Source of the DNA: Polaribacter haliotis
Lineage (GTDB): Bacteria > Bacteroidota > Bacteroidia > Flavobacteriales > Flavobacteriaceae
Reading direction: 5' to 3'
Assembly: GCF_014784055.1 (NCBI RefSeq)
Contig: NZ_CP061813.1
Coordinates: 1,808,001-1,872,000, forward strand
Length of the DNA stretch: 64,000 nucleotides
Shown here one piece after another: positions 20,241 to 27,911 of this stretch. Every line of letters starts with the position of its first letter. Positions within the stretch are counted from its first letter, which is position 1. The notes beneath the pieces are model-generated. The model worked only from the letters and a program-made list of their open reading frames with translations. It did no database searches and was not told where the DNA came from. Both the position numbers and the translations under genes were made by a program.

Positions 20241-20879
20241 TTGAAAACATACATCGTACATAAAATTGATAACAAAGACATTATTCTTTCTGGAAAAGGT
20301 AATCATTCCATTTGGAAAAAAGCAAGTAGCATAACAGACTTTTCTTCTCCTTGGGATAATAATCCTATTAAAAAAATAGAATTTAAAGCAGTTCATAATT
20401 CAGAAAAAATATTTTTTCAATTTAAGGTTGATGACAATCACGTATATATTCATCCTGCAGAAGATAAAAATGATAGTATAAATAATTCAGACAGAGTAGA
20501 ATTGTTTTTTAGAAGTGATGCTTTTCTAAATCCTTATTATTGTTTAGAGATAGATCCACTTGGAAGAATAATGGATTTTAAAGCAAAACCAAATAAAAAT
20601 TTCGACTTTAATTGGAATTGGCCTTCAAAAGATATTGAAGTAAAATCAGAAATTGAAGCTAATTATTTTATAGTCGAAATTGCAATTACACTTCAATCTT
20701 TAAAAAATCTAAATCTTTTAAAGAAAGGAAAATTAGAAACAGGCATTTACAGAGCAAAGTACAATCAACAAAAAGACAAGTCATTTAAGCCAACTTGGAT
20801 TCCTTGGATTGATCCCAATACAGAAACACCTAATTTTCACACACCAACCTCTTTCGGTATCTTAACCCTTGAAAATTAA
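20241..20879 (+). CDS. CBM9-like carbohydrate-binding protein
   Basis: 212 residues, one CBM9-like domain over almost the whole length: WKKASSITDF, VHNSEKIFFQFKVDD, SDRVELFFRSD, YYCLEIDPLGRIMDFKAK, FIVEIAITLQSL, ending TSFGILTLEN. Such domains bind glycan chain ends in known members. The start is TTG at 20241, as no upstream in-frame ATG exists before stop codons. The product lacks a recognisable signal peptide or lipobox, odd for a PUL carbohydrate-binding protein. It could be a cytoplasmic protein or use another export route. Placed 38 bp after the second sulfatase. Confidence 0.7.
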   Translation: MKTYIVHKIDNKDIILSGKGNHSIWKKASSITDFSSPWDNNPIKKIEFKAVHNSEKIFFQFKVDDNHVYIHPAEDKNDSINNSDRVELFFRSDAFLNPYYCLEIDPLGRIMDFKAKPNKNFDFNWNWPSKDIEVKSEIEANYFIVEIAITLQSLKNLNLLKKGKLETGIYRAKYNQQKDKSFKPTWIPWIDPNTETPNFHTPTSFGILTLEN

Positions 20880-20903
20880 CAAAATACACAATAAAAGAAC
20901 AAA

Positions 20904-20963
20904 TAACCCACCTCTTTTGAATTGCTAACCACCTCAAATAAATTTGATTCCACAGTAATTTTA
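20904..20963 (+). promoter_or_regulatory. Candidate HTCS operator and promoter of the large T9SS protein gene
   Basis: Direct repeats TAACCCACCTC (20904-20914) and TAACCACCTC (20926-20935); the AACC steps are 22 bp apart. The -7-like box TAATTTTA (20956-20963) starts 24 bp after the second CCTC. This is the clearest of the three copies. Confidence 0.65.
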
Positions 20964-20989
20964 TCCTAATTAATTTAAAACTTAACAGG

Positions 20990-23677
20990 ATGAAAAAAAT
21001 TACAATTAAAAAAGCATTTGCAATACTTGCTTTTCTTTTTATTGGAAGTATAACATTTGCACAAATACAACCTGCAGGGAAATGGTCTCCAGAAGGAGAT
21101 TTAAATATACTTAAAGTTACTGGTGATGCAGACAATGGAGATGGAGTTAGTGATGGCGCATTAAACTTTAATGGTGTGGGTACAGTTGTAGGACAAGGAG
21201 GTGTTTTTACTTTTGATGGCACTATGCAAGAAGGTAAAAATTATACTATTAATAGTGCATTGTATAATGCAAACGGATCCTTTGTTAAGGTAAGAGTTTC
21301 TTTACACAACAAAACTGATAATACAGAACTGGCAGTTTATATTGATGCAGGTACTCAAATGAATAACGGCGATATTGAGTCTGTTGTATTTAGTTATACA
21401 GCTGTTTCAACTGACGCTGGAGATGTTTTAGAATTACGTTTTATAAGAAATGATGATGGCAATCCTGCTCGTGATTTTAGAGTAGATAATGTAAATTTAA
21501 ATGGAGATACTGTAGGAGCAAGAACTATCGTTTATTCAGAAGATTTTAGATTTGCATCTACTGCTAGAGGTTTTGAAGCAAAAATAATTACAGATGGAGG
21601 ACATACTGCTCCTGCAAATATATTAAACAGAGTTAATGATATACCAGATTTAGCAGATAGCAATAACCTTTTTGATCCTTCTATTGATAGAGAAGCAAAT
21701 AGAATTCCAAACGGAACTGTTAGAAATCAAAAAACTATTTCAACAAGAGGAGATAATGGCACAACTAATTTTGCAGTAGATGCTTATGCAGTTTTTACAA
21801 CATTAGACTTAACGAGTTCAAATACAGAAATTAACCCAAGTGATGATTTTGTCTACGCAAGTTTCTGGACACAAAGAAGATTTGCACAAGGAGATATTGC
21901 CACAATAACTGCTAGAGTTTCTACAGATTATGCAGGTGATGCAAGTACAGCAACTTGGACTACAGTTCCTTTACATTCTGGAAAATTTGGTAATTCTACA
22001 AACGATGATCAAACTTTTGTAAAAGGTATTGTAGATTTAAGTGCTTACACTAGCAGTTCAACTGTAACCTTTGCAATTCGTTATCAGGGTAGTACAAGCG
22101 CATATTCAAGTTCAAATAGAAATGGTACTTTTTACATTTCTGATTTACAATTTATAGCCCAAGAAACACCAATTATAAATGTTTGGAATGGTGCAAGTGC
22201 AGTTTTAACTGCAGAATCAAACTGGAATACAAAAGCGGCTCCAGTAACAACAACAAATAATTATGTTTTTCCTTCTGGATTAGCAAATTACCCAACAATA
22301 ACTGGAACATTAGTAGCGAATAATATTACTATTGAAGATGGAGCAAGTTTGGTAACAAATGGAGCAACAATAACATCTAATATAACTTACAAAAGACAAT
22401 TAACTACACCAACTCCTACAGGAAATCCTGTTATAGATAATTTAGAAGGATGGCATTTAGTTTCTTCTCCAGTCTTAAATCAAGCTTTAAATGATACTTT
22501 TATATCAGGAAACTCAATAGCAAGCGGCTCACTTACAAGAAAAGGAGTTGCAACATATACCGAAAATGGAAATATTTGGGATTATTTTGAAAACACAGAA
22601 ACTGCAACCTTTGCTAAAGGACAAGGATATTCTATAAAAAGAAGCTCAACAGGAAATGTTTCTTTTAATGGTAATTTACACCTTGCAGATGTAGAAACAG
22701 CAACTTTAACAAGAGCCACAGATGGTTTTCAATTAGTGGGAAATCCTTTTCCAGCATATATTAGTAGCAAATCATTTTTAGATAATAATGCCATTTTATC
22801 TGCTAATAAAATGATTTGGATTTGGAATGATAGTTCTAATTCTTACGATTCTTATGTTTCTACTACAAATTTTATAATTGCACCAGGACAAGCATTTTTT
22901 GTGCAAGTTAATCCTGCTGAAAGTGGTACCTTAACTTTTGCTGAAAATAACCAACAACATAATGGATCAGATACTTTTCAAAGAAGTTCTAAAACAGCAA
23001 TTAAATTGATAGTTGATAACGGAACTACAAATAGGTATGCCAAAATTAATTATGATGATAATGCTACAAAAAGTTTTGATAGTGGTTCTGATGGTGAAGT
23101 TTTTGGGGGTGTACCAAACTCATTTGAATTGTACACTCAATTATTAAAAAGTAATCAAGAAAAAAAATATCAAATACAATCTTTACCAAATTCAGATTTA
23201 GAATCTATGATAATACCTATTGGTATAAAAACAACAGCTAGAGAAATTACTTTTTCTGCTGAAGCTTCAAACTTACCATCAGATTTAAAAGTATTTTTAG
23301 AAGATAGAATTAATAGTACCTTTACACGTTTAGATGAAGCAAATACAGTTTATAAAGTAACATTATCAAAAGCTTTAAATGGTACTGGTAGATTCTTCTT
23401 ACATACTGCACAAAAAGCTTTAAGCGTAAATGATAATGCTATATTAGAAAATGTAAGAATTTATAAATCTGGTTTATCTACCCTAAAAATCGTTGGTTTA
23501 CAAGAAGGAAAATCAACTATAAAATTATTTAATATTATTGGAAAAAAAGTAATGCAATCTTCTTTTGATTATAATGGAACTCAAGAAATCGCTTTACCTA
23601 AATTAGCAAAAGGAATTTATATCGTTCAATTGACTTCTAAAGCTGGAAAGTTGAATAAAAAAATAATTTTAGAATAA
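20990..23677 (+). CDS. Large secreted multi-domain T9SS surface protein
   Basis: 895 residues, signal peptide ending TFAQ. Residues about 25-180 are a carbohydrate-binding-like beta domain ending DFRVDNVNLNG. Residues about 180-390 are the module shared with the protein at 10263 (SEDFRFASTARGF, NRIPNGTVRNQ, VDLSAYTSSSTVTFA, FYISDLQFIAQ). A linker-like region with SNWNTKAAPVTTTNN follows, then further beta-rich repeats (GWHLVSSPV, QLVGNPFPAYIS) typical of long flavobacterial surface proteins. The end (LKIVGLQEGKSTIKLFNIIGK ... KGIYIVQLTSKAGKLNKKIILE) is a T9SS type A sorting domain, residues roughly 820-895. No catalytic site recognised. Probably a surface glycan-binding or substrate-tethering protein of PUL1; that role is inferred from domains, operator and location. 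Confidence 0.75.
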   Translation: MKKITIKKAFAILAFLFIGSITFAQIQPAGKWSPEGDLNILKVTGDADNGDGVSDGALNFNGVGTVVGQGGVFTFDGTMQEGKNYTINSALYNANGSFVKVRVSLHNKTDNTELAVYIDAGTQMNNGDIESVVFSYTAVSTDAGDVLELRFIRNDDGNPARDFRVDNVNLNGDTVGARTIVYSEDFRFASTARGFEAKIITDGGHTAPANILNRVNDIPDLADSNNLFDPSIDREANRIPNGTVRNQKTISTRGDNGTTNFAVDAYAVFTTLDLTSSNTEINPSDDFVYASFWTQRRFAQGDIATITARVSTDYAGDASTATWTTVPLHSGKFGNSTNDDQTFVKGIVDLSAYTSSSTVTFAIRYQGSTSAYSSSNRNGTFYISDLQFIAQETPIINVWNGASAVLTAESNWNTKAAPVTTTNNYVFPSGLANYPTITGTLVANNITIEDGASLVTNGATITSNITYKRQLTTPTPTGNPVIDNLEGWHLVSSPVLNQALNDTFISGNSIASGSLTRKGVATYTENGNIWDYFENTETATFAKGQGYSIKRSSTGNVSFNGNLHLADVETATLTRATDGFQLVGNPFPAYISSKSFLDNNAILSANKMIWIWNDSSNSYDSYVSTTNFIIAPGQAFFVQVNPAESGTLTFAENNQQHNGSDTFQRSSKTAIKLIVDNGTTNRYAKINYDDNATKSFDSGSDGEVFGGVPNSFELYTQLLKSNQEKKYQIQSLPNSDLESMIIPIGIKTTAREITFSAEASNLPSDLKVFLEDRINSTFTRLDEANTVYKVTLSKALNGTGRFFLHTAQKALSVNDNAILENVRIYKSGLSTLKIVGLQEGKSTIKLFNIIGKKVMQSSFDYNGTQEIALPKLAKGIYIVQLTSKAGKLNKKIILE

Positions 23678-23704
23678 TATCGAGAACTTTTAATATAAAA
23701 CATC

Positions 23705-23884
23705 ATGAAAAAACAAATAGAAAATACACAAGATAATACTCAAGAAATTTCTCGTAAAGACGCTCTTAAAAAAATAGGAAGTTACGGAAAATATGCAGCC
23801 TTAACTGCATTAGGAACTTATATGATATTAAATCCGCAGAAAGCACAAGCACAAAGTCCTGAAGCCCCTGGAGCAGGATTTTAA
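23705..23884 (+). CDS. Small 59-residue peptide with hydrophobic leader-like core
   Basis: ATG at 23705, stop at 23882-23884, 27 bp after the T9SS protein gene and on the same strand, so probably translated from the same message. Sequence layout: polar charged N-terminus, ISRKDALKKIG, a hydrophobic stretch around AALTALGTYMIL, then NPQKAQAQ, then a short tail SPEAPGAGF. The SRK-DALKKIG segment followed by a hydrophobic core and AQAQ looks like a degenerate Tat- or Sec-type signal with almost no mature protein. I recall similar very short genes in other flavobacteria but know no function. It could be a membrane peptide, a secreted small peptide, or a remnant. Confidence 0.6.
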   Translation: MKKQIENTQDNTQEISRKDALKKIGSYGKYAALTALGTYMILNPQKAQAQSPEAPGAGF

Positions 23885-23910
23885 TATCTAATGTTTAAAA
23901 AAATAACAAT

Positions 23911-23948
23911 AAAAAAAAGGGCTTAAAATTATTTAAGTCCTTTTTTAT
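23911..23948. terminator. Bidirectional terminator between PUL1 and kbl
   Basis: Stem GGGCTTAAA / TTTAAGTCC (one G-U) with an A-run before and a T-run after, so it can end transcripts from both the plus-strand PUL1 genes and the minus-strand tdh-kbl pair. Confidence 0.85.
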
Positions 23949-23973
23949 TATTTAATATCTAAACTGATTGTTT

Positions 23974-25167
23974 TTAAATTACTCCTAACTCTATACCAAC
24001 TTTTTTAAAAGCCGAAATCGCTTTATCTAAATGTTCTTGTGTATGTGCTGCAGATAACTGTACTCGTATTCTTGCTTTTTCTTTTGGAACTACTGGAAAG
24101 AAAAATCCAATTACATAAATACCTTCTTCTAATAACTTATTTGCCATTGTTTGAGATAATTGTGCATCATACAACATTACTGGTACAATTGCTGCATCTG
24201 CTCCAACCAAATCGAAACCTGCTTTTTCCATTTCTGTTCTAAAGTAATTCGTGTTCCATTCTAGCTTATCTCTTAAAGTGGTATCATTAGAAATTAAATC
24301 GAAAACTTTTAAAGAAGCTCCAACAATTGCTGGCGCTAATGAATTTGAAAATAAATATGGTCGAGAACGTTGTCGTAAAATCTCAATAATCTCTTTTTTT
24401 CCTGTGGTGTAACCACCCATTGCTCCTCCAAGCGCTTTTCCTAAAGTTCCTGTAACGATGTCTACTCTATTCATTACGTTTTTAAGCTCCACAGTTCCTC
24501 TTCCTGTTTTTCCTATAAAACCTGTTGCATGGCATTCATCAACCATAACCAAAGCATCGTATTTATCTGCTAAATCGCAAATATCATCTAATTTCGCAAC
24601 AATGCCATCCATGGAGAAAACACCATCTGTAACAATAATTTTAAAACGGTGATTTTGTTTATTCGCTTCAATTAATTGTTCTTCTAAAGAATGCATGTCG
24701 TTATTATTGTAACGATATCTGGCAGATTTACACAAACGAACGCCATCTATAATGGAAGCATGATTTAAACTATCGGAAATAATTGCATCTTCTTTTGTTA
24801 ATAAAGGCTCAAAAACGCCTCCATTTGCATCGAATGCTGCTGCGTATAAAATAGTATCTTCTGTGGTGTAGAAATCTGCAATTTTTTGTTCTAACTTTTT
24901 ATGGATATCTTGTGTACCACAAATAAAACGAACAGAAGACATTCCAAATCCGTGAGAATCTAAGGTGTCTTTTGCAGCCTGAATTACTTCTGGATTGTTA
25001 GACAAGCCCAAATAATTATTCGCACAAAAGTTTATAACTTCTTCTCCAGTGGATATTTTTATAACTGCATCTTGAGATGATGTTATAATCCTTTCAGATT
25101 TGTATAAACCTGCATCTTTTATTTCTTGAAGTTCTTGCGATAATTGCTCTTTTATTTTTCCGTACAT
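23974..25167 (-). CDS. kbl: 2-amino-3-ketobutyrate CoA ligase (glycine C-acetyltransferase)
   Basis: Converts 2-amino-3-ketobutyrate plus CoA to glycine and acetyl-CoA, second step of threonine degradation. PLP enzyme of the alpha-oxoamine synthase family, 397 residues, full length. Visible landmarks: [16 protein letters not shown] near the N-terminus, [27 protein letters not shown] with the PLP-contacting Asp/His, and [15 protein letters not shown] carrying the Schiff-base lysine. The start is 5 bp after the stop of the dehydrogenase gene, so the two form an operon for complete threonine to glycine conversion. Confidence 0.96.
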   Translation of the reverse strand: MYGKIKEQLSQELQEIKDAGLYKSERIITSSQDAVIKISTGEEVINFCANNYLGLSNNPEVIQAAKDTLDSHGFGMSSVRFICGTQDIHKKLEQKIADFYTTEDTILYAAAFDANGGVFEPLLTKEDAIISDSLNHASIIDGVRLCKSARYRYNNNDMHSLEEQLIEANKQNHRFKIIVTDGVFSMDGIVAKLDDICDLADKYDALVMVDECHATGFIGKTGRGTVELKNVMNRVDIVTGTLGKALGGAMGGYTTGKKEIIEILRQRSRPYLFSNSLAPAIVGASLKVFDLISNDTTLRDKLEWNTNYFRTEMEKAGFDLVGADAAIVPVMLYDAQLSQTMANKLLEEGIYVIGFFFPVVPKEKARIRVQLSAAHTQEHLDKAISAFKKVGIELGVI

Positions 25168-25172
25168 ATTTT

Positions 25173-26123
25173 TTAAATTGTTACTAATTTATACTTTTCT
25201 TCTAATTTTTGAATCATAATTTTAGACATCGTATTTAAATTGTAAACTGGTTTCCAGCCCCAATCTACTCTTGCATTTGTATCGTTAATACTTTGTGGCC
25301 AAGAACTTGCTATTTTTTGTCTAAAATCTGGCTTATAACTTATTTCAAAATCTGGGTATATCTTTTTTATTGCTTCAAAAATTTCTTTTGGATTAAAACT
25401 CATTCCTGCTAAATTATAAGAAGTTCTTATAGAAATTCTTTCTTTTGGAGCATCCATTAATTCTAATGTAGCTCTAATTGCGTCTTCCATAAAAATCATA
25501 GGCAATATAGTATCTTCTTCTAAAAAACAGCTAAATTTTTCTTTTTTAACTGCTTTGTGATAAATATCTACAGCATAATCTGTAGTACCTCCTCCAGGCA
25601 AGGATTGGTAACCAATAACTCCTGGATATCTTAACGATCTTACATCTAATCCATATTTTTCGAAATAATAATTCCCCCAATTCTCCCCAGAACTTTTGCT
25701 AATTCCGTAAACGGTAGTTGGTGTTAAATTTGGATTTTGTGGTGTGTTTTCTCGTTCTATTTTATCACCAAATACAGCTATTGAACTTGGATAAAATACT
25801 TTATCTACTCCATTTAATCTAGAAATTTCTAAAACATTAAAAAGAGATTTCATATTAATATCCCAAGTTCTTAGCGGGTTTTCTTCTCCTTTTGCAGATA
25901 AAATTGCTGCTAAATGGTAAATTTGGGTTATTTTATTTTTGGTTACGATTTTTTCCATCGCTTTGTAATTTGTAGCATCTAATTGTTCGAAATGTCCAAT
26001 GAAATTTGGTTTTTCAAACAAATCTGTGGCAATTACATTTTGCTCGCCAAATTTTTGTTGCAATTCTTTCGTTAATACAGATCCTAACTGACCTCCTGCA
26101 CCAGTTATTAAAATTTTAATCAT
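25173..26123 (-). CDS. tdh: L-threonine 3-dehydrogenase, SDR/epimerase-like type
   Basis: Oxidises L-threonine to 2-amino-3-ketobutyrate with NAD+. 316 residues of the extended short-chain dehydrogenase fold: NAD-binding GAGGQLGS at residues 8-15, YPSSIAVFG, and the catalytic Tyr-x3-Lys in TVYGISK. General sequence resembles UDP-sugar epimerases, but the adjacency to kbl and resemblance to the known flavobacterial SDR-type threonine dehydrogenase favour this function. Unusually, its upstream region (26165-26220) carries an operator-like repeat of the PUL2 type, suggesting joint control with glycan use. Confidence 0.92.
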   Translation of the reverse strand: MIKILITGAGGQLGSVLTKELQQKFGEQNVIATDLFEKPNFIGHFEQLDATNYKAMEKIVTKNKITQIYHLAAILSAKGEENPLRTWDINMKSLFNVLEISRLNGVDKVFYPSSIAVFGDKIERENTPQNPNLTPTTVYGISKSSGENWGNYYFEKYGLDVRSLRYPGVIGYQSLPGGGTTDYAVDIYHKAVKKEKFSCFLEEDTILPMIFMEDAIRATLELMDAPKERISIRTSYNLAGMSFNPKEIFEAIKKIYPDFEISYKPDFRQKIASSWPQSINDTNARVDWGWKPVYNLNTMSKIMIQKLEEKYKLVTI

Positions 26124-26164
26124 AACCGTAATTTATTTTATGAATAATTATGTACATTTTAAGG

Positions 26165-26220
26165 ACAAATTTCCATTTAATTTCAATTTAAAATGGATGT
26201 TTTATTCATCAAAAGAGGTG
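26165..26220 (-). promoter_or_regulatory. PUL2-type operator and promoter upstream of tdh-kbl
   Basis: Read on the minus strand: CACCTCTTTTGATGAAT (first repeat) and CATCCATTTTAAAT (second), their CA steps 21 bp apart and CC steps 22 bp apart. A -7-like box GAAATTTG (26173-26166) follows at 23 bp, the same distance as for susC of PUL2. The motif CTTTTGATGAAT nearly matches CCTTTTTGATGAAT (minus strand of 35737-35750). Confidence 0.5.
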
Positions 26221-26269
26221 CATTAATTTGTCAATTAAAAGTATTTTGGTTTGTTTAGATAAAATGGTT

Positions 26270-26312
26270 AAAAAGAAAGGAATAAATCGATATTTTTTCA
26301 TCAATTTATTCC
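26270..26312 (-). terminator. Terminator after the short DUF3472 gene
   Basis: Minus-strand hairpin GGAATAAAT / ATTTATTCC followed by a T-rich run (A-rich on plus, 26270-26278). The same hairpin stem and the flank AAACTAATTCAAA recur after the longer paralogue at 27839-27880. Confidence 0.7.
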
Positions 26313-26354
26313 TAATAAAACTAATTCAAACACTAATTTTTATTGCTCTTTGTT

Positions 26355-27704
26355 TTAAAGGATAGGTTTTGGTAACTTAGAAAAGTTAATATTAGGTGCT
26401 TTACCATTTGCTTCTCTAGAAAAATTTGTTTTTGGAGTTACATTTTCATTAAAAAAACCACAGTTTTTTAAGAAAAATTTATTTCCAATAACTCCCCCTG
26501 CATAATCTAATCTTTCATTTGCATTTGCTGTGGCATCTGCAGTAAATGTTCCTTCTGTAATTTCTAACCATTCTTTATTTGTGGTATAAACCCATTGATT
26601 TCCGAAATTAACTTTTCTTGTTTGGTTTCCAGTACTTGGATAAAAATTCTCTAAAAATGAATACAACCCTTTTAAATGTGTGGATGTTTTTGGTCTCCTT
26701 AAGCTCGCTATTATTTGCCAATTTCCAATTAATGGATCATAAAAATAGGCAGTATAATCAGTAGATCCTGCCACAGAAGATGGTTCTCCTTTCAATAAAA
26801 ATCGGTAGGCTGTATCTACTTTCCAGTTTACATTTTTAAAACACTGAATTCCAGAACCTTCTCCTCCAAAATTTTTAATAATTACTCCTTCTCCACCTCC
26901 TAAACTTGTTACTGTATAATCTTTTGGAATTTGTTTTGGATCGTCTGTCACAAAAGCACTCCAAATAGAAAATAATACACGTCTTTCTGATTTAGAATTT
27001 ACTTGTATTCCAAAATAACCCTGTGCATGTCCATTTGCCATAAAAAAGCTGCCTAATTTATCTTCTCCAGCTGGAACTATAATTTCATTATAAAAATACT
27101 CCACTTCTCCACTTTTTGGTTGGTTGTAATTAAAATGTACAGAAGGGCCTCTTCTACCAAAATGATGATTTTTAGATGGTACAAAATTTAAAGTTTTCTT
27201 AACGGCTGTACCTCCAAAAAGTACTTCGTCTATATCTGCAATTATGTTTCCCTTTTTCTCTTTTCCTTGAATTTCGATTTTTACATATCCTTCATCAACA
27301 TTAAAAGTTCCTACGTTTATAGTTTGGTACTCTTTATTTTCTACCTCTATTGTTTTTGTAACATTATTTACAGTTATGTTCATTTTAGATTTCCCATCAG
27401 GAGATTTCATTTTTAAACCAACGTTTAATTTTCCACTTCCTGTTCTTACATAGGTGTTAAGCACATCGTCTAAAGAAGTCCAATTACGGATTTCTTCTTT
27501 TGTAAGAATGTTACCATTTTCTGGGTTATTTCCAGCAATCCAACTATTAGAAGCTATTGGAACACTTGCTGTAAAAACTGTATCTAATGTCGCATTTTTC
27601 TTTGCCACATTTGAACAAGAATAGTTAGATAGTATAATTTGTAATATAAACATCGTAAAAAACACTTTTCTAACGTTGTTTTTTTTATTCATTACATTAT
27701 TCAT
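26355..27704 (-). CDS. DUF5077-DUF3472 lipoprotein, short paralogue
   Basis: 449 residues; lipobox YSC after a long signal. Residues about 45-165 are a DUF5077-like beta domain (SNSWIAGNNPENGN, GKLNVGLKMKSPDGKSKMN, GYVKIEIQGKEKKGN). The rest is DUF3472-like (FGRRGPSVHFNYN, FYNEIIVPAGEDKLGSFFMA, GHAQGYFGIQVNS, RRVLFSIWSAFVTDDP, IASLRRPKTSTHLKG, KNCGFFNENV). I know of no defined reaction for DUF3472; these proteins recur in PULs, so a glycan-active or glycan-binding role is plausible. Close tandem copy of the neighbouring gene but without its C-terminal F5/8 domain. It has its own operator at 27752-27806. Confidence 0.8.
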   Translation of the reverse strand: MNNVMNKKNNVRKVFFTMFILQIILSNYSCSNVAKKNATLDTVFTASVPIASNSWIAGNNPENGNILTKEEIRNWTSLDDVLNTYVRTGSGKLNVGLKMKSPDGKSKMNITVNNVTKTIEVENKEYQTINVGTFNVDEGYVKIEIQGKEKKGNIIADIDEVLFGGTAVKKTLNFVPSKNHHFGRRGPSVHFNYNQPKSGEVEYFYNEIIVPAGEDKLGSFFMANGHAQGYFGIQVNSKSERRVLFSIWSAFVTDDPKQIPKDYTVTSLGGGEGVIIKNFGGEGSGIQCFKNVNWKVDTAYRFLLKGEPSSVAGSTDYTAYFYDPLIGNWQIIASLRRPKTSTHLKGLYSFLENFYPSTGNQTRKVNFGNQWVYTTNKEWLEITEGTFTADATANANERLDYAGGVIGNKFFLKNCGFFNENVTPKTNFSREANGKAPNINFSKLPKPIL

Positions 27705-27751
27705 AATATATTAAAATTTCTGGTTGTTGATTATTGAAATAAACTTCTCTA

Positions 27752-27806
27752 CAAAATTGAGATATTTTTATTATAAAATGAGGGACTTATTCATCAGAAA
27801 AGGAGT
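27752..27806 (-). promoter_or_regulatory. PUL2-type operator upstream of the short DUF3472 gene
   Basis: Minus strand: ACTCCTTTTCTGATGAAT (from 27806) followed 22 bp on by a weaker CCTCATTTT, then AATTTTG (27758-27752) as a -7-like box. The ATTCATCAGAAAAGGAGT form on the plus strand matches that upstream of susC2 with one base inserted/changed. Confidence 0.45.
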
Positions 27807-27838
27807 ATAATTTTGCGAAAACGTCTTTTTAATCTCTA

Positions 27839-27880
27839 GAAAAAAAGGAATAAACCAATAACTTCTTATCGATTTATTCC
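27839..27880 (-). terminator. Terminator after the long DUF3472 gene
   Basis: Minus-strand stem GGAATAAA / TTTATTCC with a T run after it (plus-strand A run 27841-27846). Homologous to the terminator at 26270, consistent with duplication of gene plus 3' untranslated region. Confidence 0.6.
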
Positions 27881-27911
27881 TAACCAAACTAATTCAAAAT
27901 AATTGGTGTTA

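Noticed and set aside
25173..26123. UDP-galactose 4-epimerase (galE) to complete the Leloir pathway
   Set aside because: The fold is shared, but adjacency to kbl and resemblance to SDR-type threonine dehydrogenase argue for tdh.
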